Shown here piece by piece: positions 9,694 through 18,557 of a stretch of DNA of 64,000 nucleotides. Below the pieces are notes generated by a model. It saw only the letters and a program-made list of their open reading frames with translations. It was not told the DNA's origin and ran no database searches. The stretch comes from Nitrosopumilus sp. BACL13 MAG-121220-bin23 (lineage in GTDB: Archaea; Thermoproteota; Nitrososphaeria; Nitrososphaerales; Nitrosopumilaceae): positions 1 to 64,000 of the forward strand of contig LIAL01000001.1 of the NCBI GenBank assembly GCA_001437625.1, given 5' to 3'. Position 1 is the stretch's first letter; every line of letters begins with the position of its first letter. A program made the translations under genes and the position numbers.

Positions 9694-9916
9694 CTTTGTT
9701 TTGTACTTTAAATAATTCCACTGTTAGTAAATCAATTGCTTTTTTCAAATGTTGAAATTCATTAATTGAATGCATTTGCCCTTCTACTAATGCTCTCATG
9801 ATTTTAACTGAACTTTTTTGATGATCATCTGATGCAACAATTTCCATGGCGTTTAATTTTGATAATAAATTATCTAAATCTTTAATCATTTCATCTGATG
9901 GTTTGTGTTTATCCAT
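9683..9916 (-). CDS. Small helical hypothetical protein
   Basis: A 77-aa, almost entirely alpha-helical, acidic and basic protein. The open frame extends about 70 codons further upstream, but that part lies antisense to the small zinc protein at 10008-10160 and has a hydrophobic, non-native composition. I therefore set the start at the internal ATG at 9916 (MDKHKPSDE). Function unknown. Confidence 0.55.
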   Translation of the reverse strand: MDKHKPSDEMIKDLDNLLSKLNAMEIVASDDHQKSSVKIMRALVEGQMHSINEFQHLKKAIDLLTVELFKVQNKVKN

Positions 9917-10007
9917 GATTGTCCTATTTTTTTTTCGTATATGAATTATTACAACAACCTTTTGATTAATACAAAATACATAAAACTCATATAATTTACT
10001 AAAAAAT

Positions 10008-10160
10008 ATGGGATTCAAAAAAGGTATTAACACATGTGTGGAATGTGAGAAAAAACTCTCTGAGGATCCAAATGAAACAGGCATGTGTAGCAAATGTGGT
10101 TCAGGTGCTAGAATTGATTCAGAAATACACAAAGAATTAAGCGATTTAGGGATAATCTAA
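10008..10160 (+). CDS. 50-aa zinc-knuckle miniprotein
   Basis: A 50-aa open frame with two CxxC pairs (CVEC and CSKC) in a short zinc-ribbon arrangement, starting MGFKKGINTC. A TATA-like AACATAAAACT stretch sits centred 26 nt before the ATG, the spacing seen for leaderless genes throughout this window. The size and Cys spacing support a real zinc-binding miniprotein; function unknown. Confidence 0.6.
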   Translation: MGFKKGINTCVECEKKLSEDPNETGMCSKCGSGARIDSEIHKELSDLGII

Positions 10161-10183
10161 AAAAATCTGTATATTGAGAATTA

Positions 10184-10336
10184 TTATAATAAATCTTCAT
10201 CAATTTCTTCAATTGGATTGATAAATTGCTTACATGTACAATCTGGAATTTTACATTCTCCTAATTTTATCATTAAATTACTTTTTTCATCTGGAACGTG
10301 AACTTCATCTGTATGGTGACATTTTTTACAATTCAT
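10184..10336 (-). CDS. 50-aa Cys/His-rich miniprotein
   Basis: A 50-aa open frame starting MNCKKCHH. It contains CxxCHH at the N-terminus and the motif C-x4-C-x-C-x2-F (ECKIPDCTCKQF) in the second half, an arrangement able to bind zinc. The same C-terminal motif occurs in the 78-aa protein at 41933-42169, suggesting a small lineage-specific family. Translation stops just before the convergent miniprotein at 10008-10160. Confidence 0.55.
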   Translation of the reverse strand: MNCKKCHHTDEVHVPDEKSNLMIKLGECKIPDCTCKQFINPIEEIDEDLL

Positions 10337-10363
10337 TTTGATTTCCTTATTGTACCTCTAAAT

Positions 10364-11398
10364 CTATGGAATTAAAACTGCACGTGCATCTATTTTTGAA
10401 TTTTTTAATTTTTGTAGTGCTTCATTTGCCTTCTCTAAAGGAAATGTTTCATAAATTACTTCAATATTATTTTCATCACATATTTTAATTACTTGCTCCA
10501 TGTCTTTTGTTGATCCTATCAATGTACCTCTAATTGTTTTTTCTTCAAATACATTAAATTCTGGATTCTTACCTATTGTTGCAATTACAATTATCCCTCC
10601 CTTCTTTACTGATTTTATTGCAGTATCTGTAACAATATCTGCTGGAGCAAATACAATTGCTGCATCTAACAATCCATGTCTTTCTTTCACTTTACCTAGA
10701 AATTCTTCTTGATCATTAGAAAATACCATTGTATCTGTTGCACCTAATCTTTTTGCAACATCTAGATGATTTTGCGTTCTTGAAAATGCAATAACTTTAC
10801 ATTTTTCTATTTTGGCGAATTGTACTGCCATATGACCAACTCCACCAATTCCAAATATTCCTATTTTTTTATCTAATTTTGGTTCTGCAGCTTTTACTGC
10901 TTTGTAGGCTGTTATTCCTGCACAAAATAATGGTGCTGCATATTCTGATTTCATACTATCTGGGACTTTTGTTGCAAAATCTTCTATAACTGTGATGTAT
11001 TCTGAGTAACCTCCTTTCAGTGTCTCACCTGTAATTTTTGATGATTCACAGAGATATTCTTTTCCTTCATCACAATATTGACATTTTTTACATGCTTCTA
11101 GTAATGGGGTTATTCCTGCTCTATCTCCTATTTTGAATTTAGTAACATCATTTCCAATTTCAATAACTTTTCCAACTAATTCATGTCCTGGAACAATTGG
11201 CAATGTGTCTGGAATTCCAACATGTTTCCAATCTCCTTCAATTCCATGAAGTTGTGAATGACAAACACCGCATGCTTCTATTTTTAGTAAAATTTCATTT
11301 GATCTTTCAATTTGATGTTTATCAATATTAGTGGGTTTCAAAGGATTTGTTTCAATTTTAGCACATTCTGAAAGTACCATTGCACGCATTTTTTCCAT
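10364..11398 (-). CDS. Zinc-dependent alcohol dehydrogenase (MDR family)
   Basis: A 344-aa medium-chain dehydrogenase. Catalytic-zinc ligands are C43 in the CGVCHSQLHG motif and H72 in the GHE motif. A structural zinc loop has C103, C106, C109 and C117. The GIGGVG nucleotide-binding motif lies near residues 185-191. It should oxidise or reduce a primary alcohol/aldehyde pair with NAD(P)(H); the substrate cannot be read from the sequence. The TATA-like box GTTTTAAATAG is centred 26 nt upstream of the ATG, and an 11-bp motif abutting it also occurs before the gene at 14154-14246. Confidence 0.9.
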   Translation of the reverse strand: MEKMRAMVLSECAKIETNPLKPTNIDKHQIERSNEILLKIEACGVCHSQLHGIEGDWKHVGIPDTLPIVPGHELVGKVIEIGNDVTKFKIGDRAGITPLLEACKKCQYCDEGKEYLCESSKITGETLKGGYSEYITVIEDFATKVPDSMKSEYAAPLFCAGITAYKAVKAAEPKLDKKIGIFGIGGVGHMAVQFAKIEKCKVIAFSRTQNHLDVAKRLGATDTMVFSNDQEEFLGKVKERHGLLDAAIVFAPADIVTDTAIKSVKKGGIIVIATIGKNPEFNVFEEKTIRGTLIGSTKDMEQVIKICDENNIEVIYETFPLEKANEALQKLKNSKIDARAVLIP

Positions 11399-11418
11399 AA
11401 ATTCTCTTTTTCATTATT

Positions 11419-11440
11419 CTATTTAAAACACTGTACTGAT
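11419..11440 (-). promoter_or_regulatory. Promoter of the zinc alcohol dehydrogenase with adjacent 11-bp motif
   Basis: On the minus strand the motif ATCAGTACAGT is followed directly by the TATA-like GTTTTAAATAG, which is centred 26 nt before the ATG. The same motif/TATA order is found before 14246. The TATA assignment is from spacing; operator function is inference. Confidence 0.45.
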
Positions 11441-11494
11441 TTTATTTCTAAATATTGTAATTAAGATAAGATTTATTTCTAAAATAATATAATT

Positions 11495-11734
11495 ATGTAT
11501 GTGGCTGATATCACATCTGAAGATCGTGAGCGAGTTAAATTACTATCTTTAATTTCTTCATCTAAAAATGAATTTGATAAATTATCTTTAGAACAATTAG
11601 CACGATTAGAAGAACTAGTTAAAAAAAAAGATTACAGTCACGATAAAAAGGCTGATAAAACAAAATCCAAATTTCTTAAAAGAATCAATGTTAGAATTTA
11701 TGAAATAACTGAAGGTAGAGGTATTTGGGGTTAA
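11495..11734 (+). CDS. Small charged hypothetical protein
   Basis: A 79-aa, strongly charged, mostly helical protein with a Lys-rich middle (EELVKKKDYSHDKKADKTK) and a conserved-looking end, YEITEGRGIWG. ATG start, no membrane segment. It lies 43 nt before the DUF255 gene on the same strand and could be co-transcribed with it. No family recognised. Confidence 0.6.
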   Translation: MYVADITSEDRERVKLLSLISSSKNEFDKLSLEQLARLEELVKKKDYSHDKKADKTKSKFLKRINVRIYEITEGRGIWG

Positions 11735-11777
11735 TTTTTACATCTATGTACAAATATTCTAATGATTTTGATTAGTT

Positions 11778-13805
11778 ATGGTTGAAAATAGCCTCATACA
11801 TGAAACTAGTCCTTACTTACTTCAGCATGCAGAAAATCCTGTTAACTGGTATGGGTGGAATGATGATGCATTACAAAAAGCTAAAGATGAAAATAAACCC
11901 ATTTTTCTGAGTGTCGGATATAGTGCATGTCATTGGTGTCATGTGATGGCACATGAATCATTTGAAAATAATGATGTTGCTGAATTTATGAATGAAAATT
12001 TTGTAAACATAAAAGTTGACAGAGAAGAGCGTCCTGACATAGATGACATTTATCAAAAAGCTTGTCAAATTACAACTGGACAGGGTGGTTGGCCTTTGAG
12101 TGTTTTTCTTACCCCTGATCAAAAACCATTCTATGTTGGAACCTATTTTCCTGTATTGGATTCCTATGGTAGACCTGGTTTTGGAAGTATTTGTAGACAA
12201 TTAGCACAAGCATGGAAAGAAAAACCAAAAGATATTGAAAAATCTGCAGAAAGTTTTATTCATGCATTACACAAAACAGAAAAAATTACTGTTCCTACAA
12301 AATTAGAACGAACTTTACTTGATGAAGCTGCAATGAATTTATTTCAATTAGGTGATCCAACATATGGTGGATTTGGTTCTGCACCAAAATTTCCAAACGC
12401 TGCAAATATTTCATTTTTATTTAGATATTCTAAGATGGCTAATTTGCCAAAATTTAATGAATTTGCACTAAAAACTTTAAAGAAAATGGCAAAGGGTGGT
12501 ATTTTTGATCAAATTGCTGGTGGATTTCATAGATATTCCACTGATGCCCGATGGCTAGTTCCTCATTTTGAAAAAATGCTTTATGATAATGCCCTTATGC
12601 CTGTAAATTATTGTGAGGCATATCAAATTACACATGATCCATTTTATCTTGATATTTTACAAAAAACACTTGACTTTGTTTTGCGTGAAATGACCTCTTC
12701 TGAAGGTGGTTTCTATTCTGCATATGATGCAGATTCTGAAGGTGTAGAAGGCAAATTTTATGTTTGGACTAAAAAGGAAATTAAAGAAATTCTTGGAAAT
12801 GATGCTGATGTTTTTTGTTTATATTTTGATGTAACTGATGGTGGAAATTGGGAGGGTAATACAATTCTATGTAATAATCTTAATGTTTCTACGATTGCAT
12901 TTAATTTTGGAATTACAGAACAAAAAGTACTTGAAATTATAAATTCATGTTCTAAAAAATTATTGGAAGTAAGATCAAAAAGAATTTCTCCTAGTTTAGA
13001 TGACAAAGTTTTAGTTTCATGGAATTCATTAATGATAACTGCTTTTGCAAAAGGTTATCGTGTTACAAATGACATTCGATATCTAAATGCTGCTAAAAAT
13101 TGCATTTCATTTATCGAAAAAAATCTTTTTGTTAATGGTAATTTATTGAGAACTTACAAAAATGACACTGCAAAAATTAATGGTTATCTTGAAGATTATT
13201 CCTATTTTTCTAATGCGTTGTTGGATGTATTTGAAATTGAACCTAATTCCAAATATCTTGAACTTGCCTTAAAACTAGGTCATCATTTAATTGATCATTT
13301 CTGGGATTCGGAAAGTAATAGTTTCTTTATGACTTCTGATGATCATGAAAAATTAATTATTCGTCCAAAGAGTAATTATGATTTATCGTTACCTTCTGGA
13401 AATTCTGTTTCATCTTTTTTTATGCTAAGATTATATCATTTATCTCAAGAACAATCTTTCCTTGATATTTCAATGAAAATCATGGAATCCCAGGCACAAA
13501 CTGCTGCTGAAAACCCCTTTGGATTTGGATATTTACTAAATACTATTTCCTTGTATTTGGAAAAACCTACTGAAATTACTATTATAAATTCTGAAAATTA
13601 TGAACTTTGTAATTCTTTATTTAAAAATTATTTGCCTAATTCTTTTATGATAACTATTGAAAATCCTGATCAATTAAAAACTCTCTCAAAATATCCTTTC
13701 TTTGCTGGAAAATCTTTTGAGGATAAAACATCTGTTTTTATTTGTAAAAATTTTACTTGTTCCTTGGCATTGCATACTTTAGATGAAGTAAATTCAACAC
13801 TTTAG
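11778..13805 (+). CDS. Thioredoxin-domain protein, DUF255/YyaL (SSP411) family
   Basis: A 675-aa protein. The N-terminal thioredoxin-like domain (about 1-165) carries C51-H-W-C54 within the invariant [14 protein letters not shown] segment. This is followed by an (alpha/alpha) barrel like that of N-acylglucosamine 2-epimerases and glycosidases (about 190-560); FGSAPKFP and [10 protein letters not shown] are family landmarks. Length is normal. The family occurs in bacteria, archaea and animals (spermatogenesis-associated protein 20) and its substrate is unknown; a redox or sugar-linked role is guesswork. Its 3' end overlaps the convergent gene by 4 nt. Confidence 0.9.
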   Translation: MVENSLIHETSPYLLQHAENPVNWYGWNDDALQKAKDENKPIFLSVGYSACHWCHVMAHESFENNDVAEFMNENFVNIKVDREERPDIDDIYQKACQITTGQGGWPLSVFLTPDQKPFYVGTYFPVLDSYGRPGFGSICRQLAQAWKEKPKDIEKSAESFIHALHKTEKITVPTKLERTLLDEAAMNLFQLGDPTYGGFGSAPKFPNAANISFLFRYSKMANLPKFNEFALKTLKKMAKGGIFDQIAGGFHRYSTDARWLVPHFEKMLYDNALMPVNYCEAYQITHDPFYLDILQKTLDFVLREMTSSEGGFYSAYDADSEGVEGKFYVWTKKEIKEILGNDADVFCLYFDVTDGGNWEGNTILCNNLNVSTIAFNFGITEQKVLEIINSCSKKLLEVRSKRISPSLDDKVLVSWNSLMITAFAKGYRVTNDIRYLNAAKNCISFIEKNLFVNGNLLRTYKNDTAKINGYLEDYSYFSNALLDVFEIEPNSKYLELALKLGHHLIDHFWDSESNSFFMTSDDHEKLIIRPKSNYDLSLPSGNSVSSFFMLRLYHLSQEQSFLDISMKIMESQAQTAAENPFGFGYLLNTISLYLEKPTEITIINSENYELCNSLFKNYLPNSFMITIENPDQLKTLSKYPFFAGKSFEDKTSVFICKNFTCSLALHTLDEVNSTL

Positions 13806-14122
13806 ATTATTTTTAAATCTATATCTATTATACTGCCTACTTGTGGTCTACCCATATTATCATATCTTGATTTTGGCATTGCAATTGTAATTTGTGTTTG
13901 TTGATATGATTTAATATTTACAGTTGGTTGTGCTTGTAAAATTGCTTCTAACAATGGCATTACCTGTTCTTTTGTTTCTGAATCTAATTTTTTAGAAACA
14001 TTTTCTATAATCATTTGTTTTTGTGAAATTGGTTCTGTAGATATATTTTCAATTAATGTTAATTGTATTATTTGACCATTATCTACAATCTGTGTAATTT
14101 TAAATTCATTTATTGCAGACAA
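13802..14122 (-). CDS. Hypothetical protein, mixed alpha/beta
   Basis: A 106-aa soluble protein rich in beta-branched residues. It has a central helix with Gln- and Glu-rich stretches ([19 protein letters not shown]) and a C-terminal strand DIDLKII. No motif recognised. The 3' end overlaps the DUF255 gene by 4 nt in convergent orientation. Confidence 0.55.
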   Translation of the reverse strand: MSAINEFKITQIVDNGQIIQLTLIENISTEPISQKQMIIENVSKKLDSETKEQVMPLLEAILQAQPTVNIKSYQQTQITIAMPKSRYDNMGRPQVGSIIDIDLKII

Positions 14123-14153
14123 TATTTTATGACGTTATCCTTATGATTTATCT

Positions 14154-14246
14154 TTAACGAATTGAAAAATATAATGCAATAACTGCAGTTGCTACAGCTG
14201 ATGTTACACCTAAACCAAAAATAATCTTACTACCATCTATCTTCAT
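14154..14246 (-). CDS. 30-aa single-helix membrane peptide
   Basis: A 30-aa open frame starting MKIDGSKIIFGLGV, with one hydrophobic helix (about 8-27) and a terminal Arg. A TATA-like TTTAATTTGA is centred about 25 nt upstream of the ATG. The upstream 11-bp motif ATCAGTACAGT is shared with the alcohol dehydrogenase promoter. Promoter spacing and amphipathic layout support translation, but so short a frame is not proof. Confidence 0.45.
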   Translation of the reverse strand: MKIDGSKIIFGLGVTSAVATAVIALYFSIR

Positions 14247-14264
14247 GATGTTATTTTTTTATAA

Positions 14265-14285
14265 TTCAAATTAAACTGTACTGAT
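14265..14285 (-). promoter_or_regulatory. Promoter of the 30-aa membrane peptide with shared 11-bp motif
   Basis: On the minus strand ATCAGTACAGT (14285-14275) abuts the TATA-like TTTAATTTGA, centred about 25 nt before the ATG at 14246. It has the same arrangement as the alcohol dehydrogenase promoter at 11419-11440. Confidence 0.4.
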
Positions 14286-14357
14286 TTTTTAAATTATTTT
14301 AATTTATCAGAACTAATTTCTTTATATTTATGCCTGATTTTATTTCAAATTCTAAGT

Positions 14358-14672
14358 TTAACCTTTTCTCTCTTTTATTACACCATCTATTTCTATTGGT
14401 CCTAAAATTGATTTTTTAATTAATAATGCCTTTTTTTTAATTATTTGATTAAATTCATTCATGTCCTCTAAACTAGGTGTTTGTTGTTGGTTTTGATATG
14501 CTTGTAGAAATCCTGAATAGACGCACCCTGTAATTATTCCAAATACTGTATCTGGAATTGATTCTACTTCTGGAAGAAAATTCTCTGCAATTTGTTTATA
14601 CGATTCAGACTCACTAATATAATATTCAATTAGGCTATCGATAAATTCTTTATTTTCTTTTGATATTGACAT
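14358..14672 (-). CDS. Helical hypothetical protein
   Basis: A 104-aa protein predicted all-helical, with an acidic N-terminal half and a Gln-rich turn (QNQQQTPS). It ends in a basic tail. It lacks membrane segments and recognisable motifs. ATG start. Confidence 0.55.
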   Translation of the reverse strand: MSISKENKEFIDSLIEYYISESESYKQIAENFLPEVESIPDTVFGIITGCVYSGFLQAYQNQQQTPSLEDMNEFNQIIKKKALLIKKSILGPIEIDGVIKERKG

Positions 14673-14754
14673 ATCTTTACTTTAATTCCTGGTTTATTTA
14701 ATTATCTTTTTAAAAAATGATAAACTTATCTAAATGATCATTTTATTCTGAATA

Positions 14755-15072
14755 TTGTTAGAACACATTTCTCCAGAAATAAGAAAAACGTTGAGACAAA
14801 TTAAGAGACAAACTTTAGCTCTACAATCTATACGACATCTAAATAAAATTCAAAAATTAATTTGGTTTGAAATGGCAACACAAACAACTGGAATTGATGT
14901 TAGTCGTATATGTTGTAACAATAAACCAATAAATCTCACGGTATATGATGTTGGAGATTCTAAATCTTCTGTTTTACTTTGTACTAATCATGCAACACAA
15001 AAATATTTTTTAAAAGATATTTTTGAAGTTAAAATACTGGATGAAATATTAGTTAATGCTCATACTTTGTAG
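14755..15072 (+). CDS. Hypothetical protein with helical basic N-terminus
   Basis: A 105-aa protein beginning at TTG. Residues 5-45 form a basic amphipathic helix (RKTLRQIKRQTLALQS). The second half has two adjacent Cys (ICCNN) and a CTNHAT segment that could bind a metal. No family recognised; similar short proteins are common in this group. Confidence 0.5.
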   Translation: MLEHISPEIRKTLRQIKRQTLALQSIRHLNKIQKLIWFEMATQTTGIDVSRICCNNKPINLTVYDVGDSKSSVLLCTNHATQKYFLKDIFEVKILDEILVNAHTL

Positions 15073-15146
15073 TGATAATCCACTTTAATTTTTAATGCCT
15101 ATTTTAAATTGTAATGTAAAAATAGCGTGTTATTTTTTATTTGATT

Positions 15147-15278
15147 ATGGATATTAATGAAATACTCACTAGGGAAAGGGATTCTTTGAGAGATGAAAAT
15201 ATTGAACTCCGAAAACGAATTAATGATCTTGAAGTATCTTTACAAAAAGCATTGAATTTACTCGAAAGCAAAGATTAA
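15147..15278 (+). CDS. 43-aa coiled-coil miniprotein
   Basis: A 43-aa open frame starting MDINEILTRERDSL. Almost the entire length shows a leucine/isoleucine heptad pattern, giving a short parallel coiled coil. ATG start with an AT-rich, promoter-like stretch 25-30 nt upstream. Function unknown; possibly an oligomerisation or partner-binding peptide. Confidence 0.45.
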   Translation: MDINEILTRERDSLRDENIELRKRINDLEVSLQKALNLLESKD

Positions 15279-15356
15279 AAAATATTATTTAATTTATGCC
15301 TAGATTACTCTAAAAATTATGTTTTAGAATAAACATTTAGTAATTAGTATTTCTGT

Positions 15357-15827
15357 ATGTTTTCCTTGGCATCATGGAAATTAGAATTTGAAGATGGATA
15401 TTTTCGAATATATGATTCTAAAAAATTAGTTGCTGGATATTTTGATCCTGATTATGGTAATCTTTCTAATGTAGAAAATCCTGATGATGTTATTCTATCT
15501 AAAATAAAAAATCATGATGTAATATTGGGTGGTATGCTAATGATTCCTCTTGTTAAATTCAAATTATTTGACACGGATTTGAATACTGTTCTTTCTGAAG
15601 TAAAACAAAACATCTCTCGTGTATCTGTTCATTTAGAAAAATGGGGTACCTTTCTTTCTGAAATAAATAATACTCGCCATTTTATTGGAATTTCTCATAC
15701 TGATCAAGATATGTTGACTATGACTTTACCTGTAAAATTTTCAAAACCTACTATTCTTGAAAAATCTAACTTGTTAGAAGAAATTCATCCTGTTTTGAGT
15801 TTATTAGAAAAATCTGAATTACTATAG
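15357..15827 (+). CDS. Hypothetical alpha/beta protein
   Basis: A 156-aa soluble protein with alternating strands (WKLEFEDGYFRIYDSKKLVAG) and a longer C-terminal helix. A TATA-like GAATAAAC is centred about 26 nt before the ATG. No motif or family recognised. Confidence 0.6.
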   Translation: MFSLASWKLEFEDGYFRIYDSKKLVAGYFDPDYGNLSNVENPDDVILSKIKNHDVILGGMLMIPLVKFKLFDTDLNTVLSEVKQNISRVSVHLEKWGTFLSEINNTRHFIGISHTDQDMLTMTLPVKFSKPTILEKSNLLEEIHPVLSLLEKSELL

Positions 15828-15843
15828 TTTTTATATTTTTTAT

Positions 15844-16533
15844 TTATGGCATATGTTGTATTTTCCATTCTTTTGCTTCATTGTTACAATCAAACCATTC
15901 AATTTCTATTTGATTAGAATCAAATCCTCCTAATTCATTTCTAAACTGTTCACTACATTGTTTTTCCATTTTTTCATATACTTGTAGTACTTTTTGTGCT
16001 GAAACGCCTTGCGGTTCTTCAAATTTTTCTCCACCCTCATAATATTTTATACCTACTTTTGCTGTTTGAAATTCAACTAAACCTAAATTTTGATATTCAT
16101 ATGATTCTTGAAATAAGGCATCTGATCTAATTTTAGCAGATTCATCCCCTGTTTTTATCCATTCAATAAATTGTAAATCACTTTCTAGTTGAGTTTCAGC
16201 TGAAATTTTTAATAATATAACTGAACTCTTGAATAATTCTGGTGGTGTTAATTCATCATACTTTGATATGTTTTTTTTAAAATTATCTATATGAATTTTA
16301 TAAAATTTTAGTAATTCTATTTTTGAAATATCCCCTTCAACCCACTTTATTTTTTCTGAATAAAATTTTGCTTGTATGTCTGAAAGATTATTTTCTATTT
16401 GATTTAATTCATTTCCAAATTGTAATCCTTTTTGTTTTGTAATGTCTACTGAATAATTATATGCGATAATTGAACCAATTATTAAAATGGCAATAGTAAG
16501 AATGCTAATATTTTGAATTTTCTTTTTTTTCAA
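15844..16533 (-). CDS. Membrane-anchored hypothetical protein with extracellular helical domain
   Basis: A 229-aa protein: a Lys-rich start (KKKKIQN), one transmembrane helix (8-26), then a long, mostly helical external domain containing two Cys near the C-terminus (CSEQF and DCNNE). The layout resembles extracytoplasmic sensor or helical-bundle domains but carries no signalling domain. It overlaps the upstream 96-aa gene by 4 nt, so the two are translationally coupled. Confidence 0.6.
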   Translation of the reverse strand: MKKKKIQNISILTIAILIIGSIIAYNYSVDITKQKGLQFGNELNQIENNLSDIQAKFYSEKIKWVEGDISKIELLKFYKIHIDNFKKNISKYDELTPPELFKSSVILLKISAETQLESDLQFIEWIKTGDESAKIRSDALFQESYEYQNLGLVEFQTAKVGIKYYEGGEKFEEPQGVSAQKVLQVYEKMEKQCSEQFRNELGGFDSNQIEIEWFDCNNEAKEWKIQHMP

Positions 16534-16820
16534 AGATAATCTACATAATTTCCGTTTTCATCTAATTTTAATTCAATATTGAATTCAGCACCGCTAATGA
16601 ATGAATCATTTCTAGTTGTTCTTACTCTACCTATAACTAACTCATATGGCCATATTTCAACCACAATTGCTCCTACTGTCACATTTGGAGTTTCTGTAAT
16701 TGTCATATCTTCACGTTTTACTCCGTGTCTTTCTAACATGTGAATTGCGTGATCTAATAGTGGTTCTGGATTGTTATAATTTAACACCCATACTGTTCCT
16801 TCATACTCAATTTTTTGCAA
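16530..16820 (-). CDS. Hypothetical protein coupled to a membrane-anchored protein
   Basis: A 96-aa small beta-rich protein (strands EYEGTVWVLNYN, VGAIVVEIWPYELVIGRV and AEFNIELKLDENG). Its stop overlaps the start of the downstream membrane-anchored gene by 4 nt, suggesting stoichiometric expression. No family recognised. Confidence 0.55.
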   Translation of the reverse strand: MQKIEYEGTVWVLNYNNPEPLLDHAIHMLERHGVKREDMTITETPNVTVGAIVVEIWPYELVIGRVRTTRNDSFISGAEFNIELKLDENGNYVDYL

Positions 16821-16932
16821 TTTGAAACAATCATTGTTTCCTCATATAACAATTATTCCCTTATCTTTATTCAATTTTACCCGTTAACACTGCTCTGGTA
16901 TTTTAGATGTTATTTCAAAATTTTAATTAATA

Positions 16933-17703
16933 TTATGCCCATGAAAATATCTTTTTACTTTTATTTTGAATTCCAAAAAACATACCTAATGTGATTCTAT
17001 CTGTATTTCCTTGAATTTTTGTAATTTCATGAAGATAATTTGGATTAATTATTACTAAATCTCCTATTTTGGGTTCTATCTTGTCTACTTCTACATTTTT
17101 AGTCAAAATAGAATTATATCCAAATTCTATCTCCCTAAACTCTTCGAATTTTTTTTCCCATTTTTTTTTATATATTAATAATTTTCCTCCTCTTTCTGTT
17201 TCTTGTAAATGTAAAATACATGATATCTGATTATCTATTTTTGATACGTTGTATTCTATTCCTTCATATGTTACATTATCTTTGTGCAGTGGTACTTTCT
17301 TTCCTTTTTCATGCCTTCTAATTGTACATAATGCATAATTCATTCTATTTTCTTTTGTTTCTGAAATCTCATAATTTGGATAAACTTTTGAAATTACTAC
17401 TTTTATTTTATTTATTGGATTATCGACATTTAGAAAAATCTTTTTAAAAATCATGTTTGCTTTTTTTGCATTTTGAAAATACTTTCCTTTTTTTGTTGTA
17501 TAATTCATTAAAAAAGGACCTATATGGTTAAACTTTTTTGAATCATTTTCTATGTTGGTACTGTTTATTTTTTCAATTATTTTTTTACAATTTTCTTTTT
17601 CATAAAATTTTTTAATTATTATTGCTGATTTTTCTCCGCTAATTATTTTTTTAATATGTATATCACTAATTTTATTATTTGTAACTACTATTGAATTCCA
17701 CAA
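16933..17703 (-). CDS. 2-oxoglutarate/Fe(II)-dependent oxygenase
   Basis: A 256-aa protein with the facial triad of the double-stranded beta-helix dioxygenases: H140-x-D142 in PLHKDN, distal H225 in NYLHEI, and R236 eleven residues on to hold the 2-oxoglutarate. GDLVIINP before the distal His is also typical of prolyl-hydroxylase-like members. HxD rather than HxG argues for hydroxylation instead of halogenation. The TTG start directly abuts the stop of the preceding 95-aa gene, with no gap. It is rich in Lys and Ile and has no signal peptide, so it is cytoplasmic. The substrate is unknown; the neighbouring small protein is a candidate. Confidence 0.75.
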   Translation of the reverse strand: MWNSIVVTNNKISDIHIKKIISGEKSAIIIKKFYEKENCKKIIEKINSTNIENDSKKFNHIGPFLMNYTTKKGKYFQNAKKANMIFKKIFLNVDNPINKIKVVISKVYPNYEISETKENRMNYALCTIRRHEKGKKVPLHKDNVTYEGIEYNVSKIDNQISCILHLQETERGGKLLIYKKKWEKKFEEFREIEFGYNSILTKNVEVDKIEPKIGDLVIINPNYLHEITKIQGNTDRITLGMFFGIQNKSKKIFSWA

Positions 17704-17991
17704 TTAGTATCCTGCTGCTCCTGAATGTGATACTTTAGATATCAAATCTCCTTCTGATGTCTTTGAATCAATTTCACATTTTAGAAATGAGCCTACAATA
17801 ACTTTTTGAAGATCATCTATTTTCCAACTAGATTTGTTATCTGATAATCCTGGTAAATCTACATCTGAAATTATTATTTTTACTGTGTCTTGGTATTCTT
17901 CAGAATTTCCATTTTGTCTATGCGTTACAGTCAATTCAAAACTATCTTTAGAAATAATATTCTTACCGTTACCCCAAATTATATCTGTCAT
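17704..17991 (-). CDS. Small protein coupled to the 2OG-Fe(II) oxygenase
   Basis: A 95-aa beta-rich protein (FELTVTHR, DTVKIIISDVDLPG) ending in a small-residue tail SHSGAAGY. It is immediately followed, with no spacing, by the oxygenase gene, so the pair is translationally coupled. No family recognised. Whether it is a substrate, a chaperone or an unrelated protein cannot be told from sequence. Confidence 0.6.
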   Translation of the reverse strand: MTDIIWGNGKNIISKDSFELTVTHRQNGNSEEYQDTVKIIISDVDLPGLSDNKSSWKIDDLQKVIVGSFLKCEIDSKTSEGDLISKVSHSGAAGY

Positions 17992-18165
17992 ATTTTTTTC
18001 CTAATATTCTGTTTTTTATCCATTCTGAATTTTTTTGTCTTTAAACTATTTAATTCAAATTTTATTTTTTTACTAGTGTTAATGTCTTTTTTTATTTTTA
18101 TACTTATTTTGACCTGTAACTGAAAATACAGTAATCATTTTAGGTAATGATGAATTAAAAAATTA

Positions 18166-18288
18166 ATGACTGAAAACACTGATAAATTTTTTTTTGATGT
18201 AATAGTTCAGTTAAAAGAAATTGATCCTAAAGCATATTATCAAATTCTAGAAGAATTGGGATACGATTCCAACGACGAGGAAAAATAA
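18166..18288 (+). CDS. 40-aa acidic miniprotein
   Basis: A 40-aa open frame starting MTENTDKFFFDVIVQ, amphipathic helical with an acidic tail (DSNDEEK). Length, acidic composition and ATG start resemble other small proteins of this genome. No clear TATA box was seen, so confidence is modest. Confidence 0.4.
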   Translation: MTENTDKFFFDVIVQLKEIDPKAYYQILEELGYDSNDEEK

Positions 18289-18340
18289 CTTGTATTTTTA
18301 GTGGAAAGATCTAAAAAGAACTTTAATAATAAAAAAAAAA

Positions 18341-18526
18341 TTGATAGAAAAAACTAATCTTACATCTAAAGATCCTGGTAAAAAAATCCCTCGTTCATTA
18401 AATGATTTATTGAAAGTGGAAAAGGATTTAAAAAAAATGAATATTGATCTCAAAAAAGTTATAAAAAAAGTAAAAACACTTGAAAAAGAGAATTTAAAAT
18501 TGTCCAAGAAATTAGATAAAAAATAA
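18341..18526 (+). CDS. Small basic coiled-coil protein
   Basis: A 61-aa protein starting at TTG. Residues 20-60 are a Lys-rich heptad repeat (VEKDLKKMNIDLKKVIKKV), forming a short coiled coil. The preceding sequence is A-rich, so the start could be misjudged. A frame on the opposite strand across the same bases has an unnatural Phe-rich composition and was not accepted. Confidence 0.45.
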   Translation: MIEKTNLTSKDPGKKIPRSLNDLLKVEKDLKKMNIDLKKVIKKVKTLEKENLKLSKKLDKK

Positions 18527-18557
18527 TGTTTCTTACTGTACTGATAATTTGTGCCTA

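Noticed and set aside
9917..10132. N-terminal extension of the 77-aa minus gene
   Set aside because: Antisense to the zinc miniprotein at 10008-10160 and of unnatural composition.
18146..18185. ATGATGA followed by CTGA, C/D-sRNA-like
   Set aside because: No C' box, and the CTGA lies inside the start of the small frame at 18166.
18298..18507. Minus-strand Phe-rich frame
   Set aside because: Shadow of the Lys-rich coiled-coil gene.
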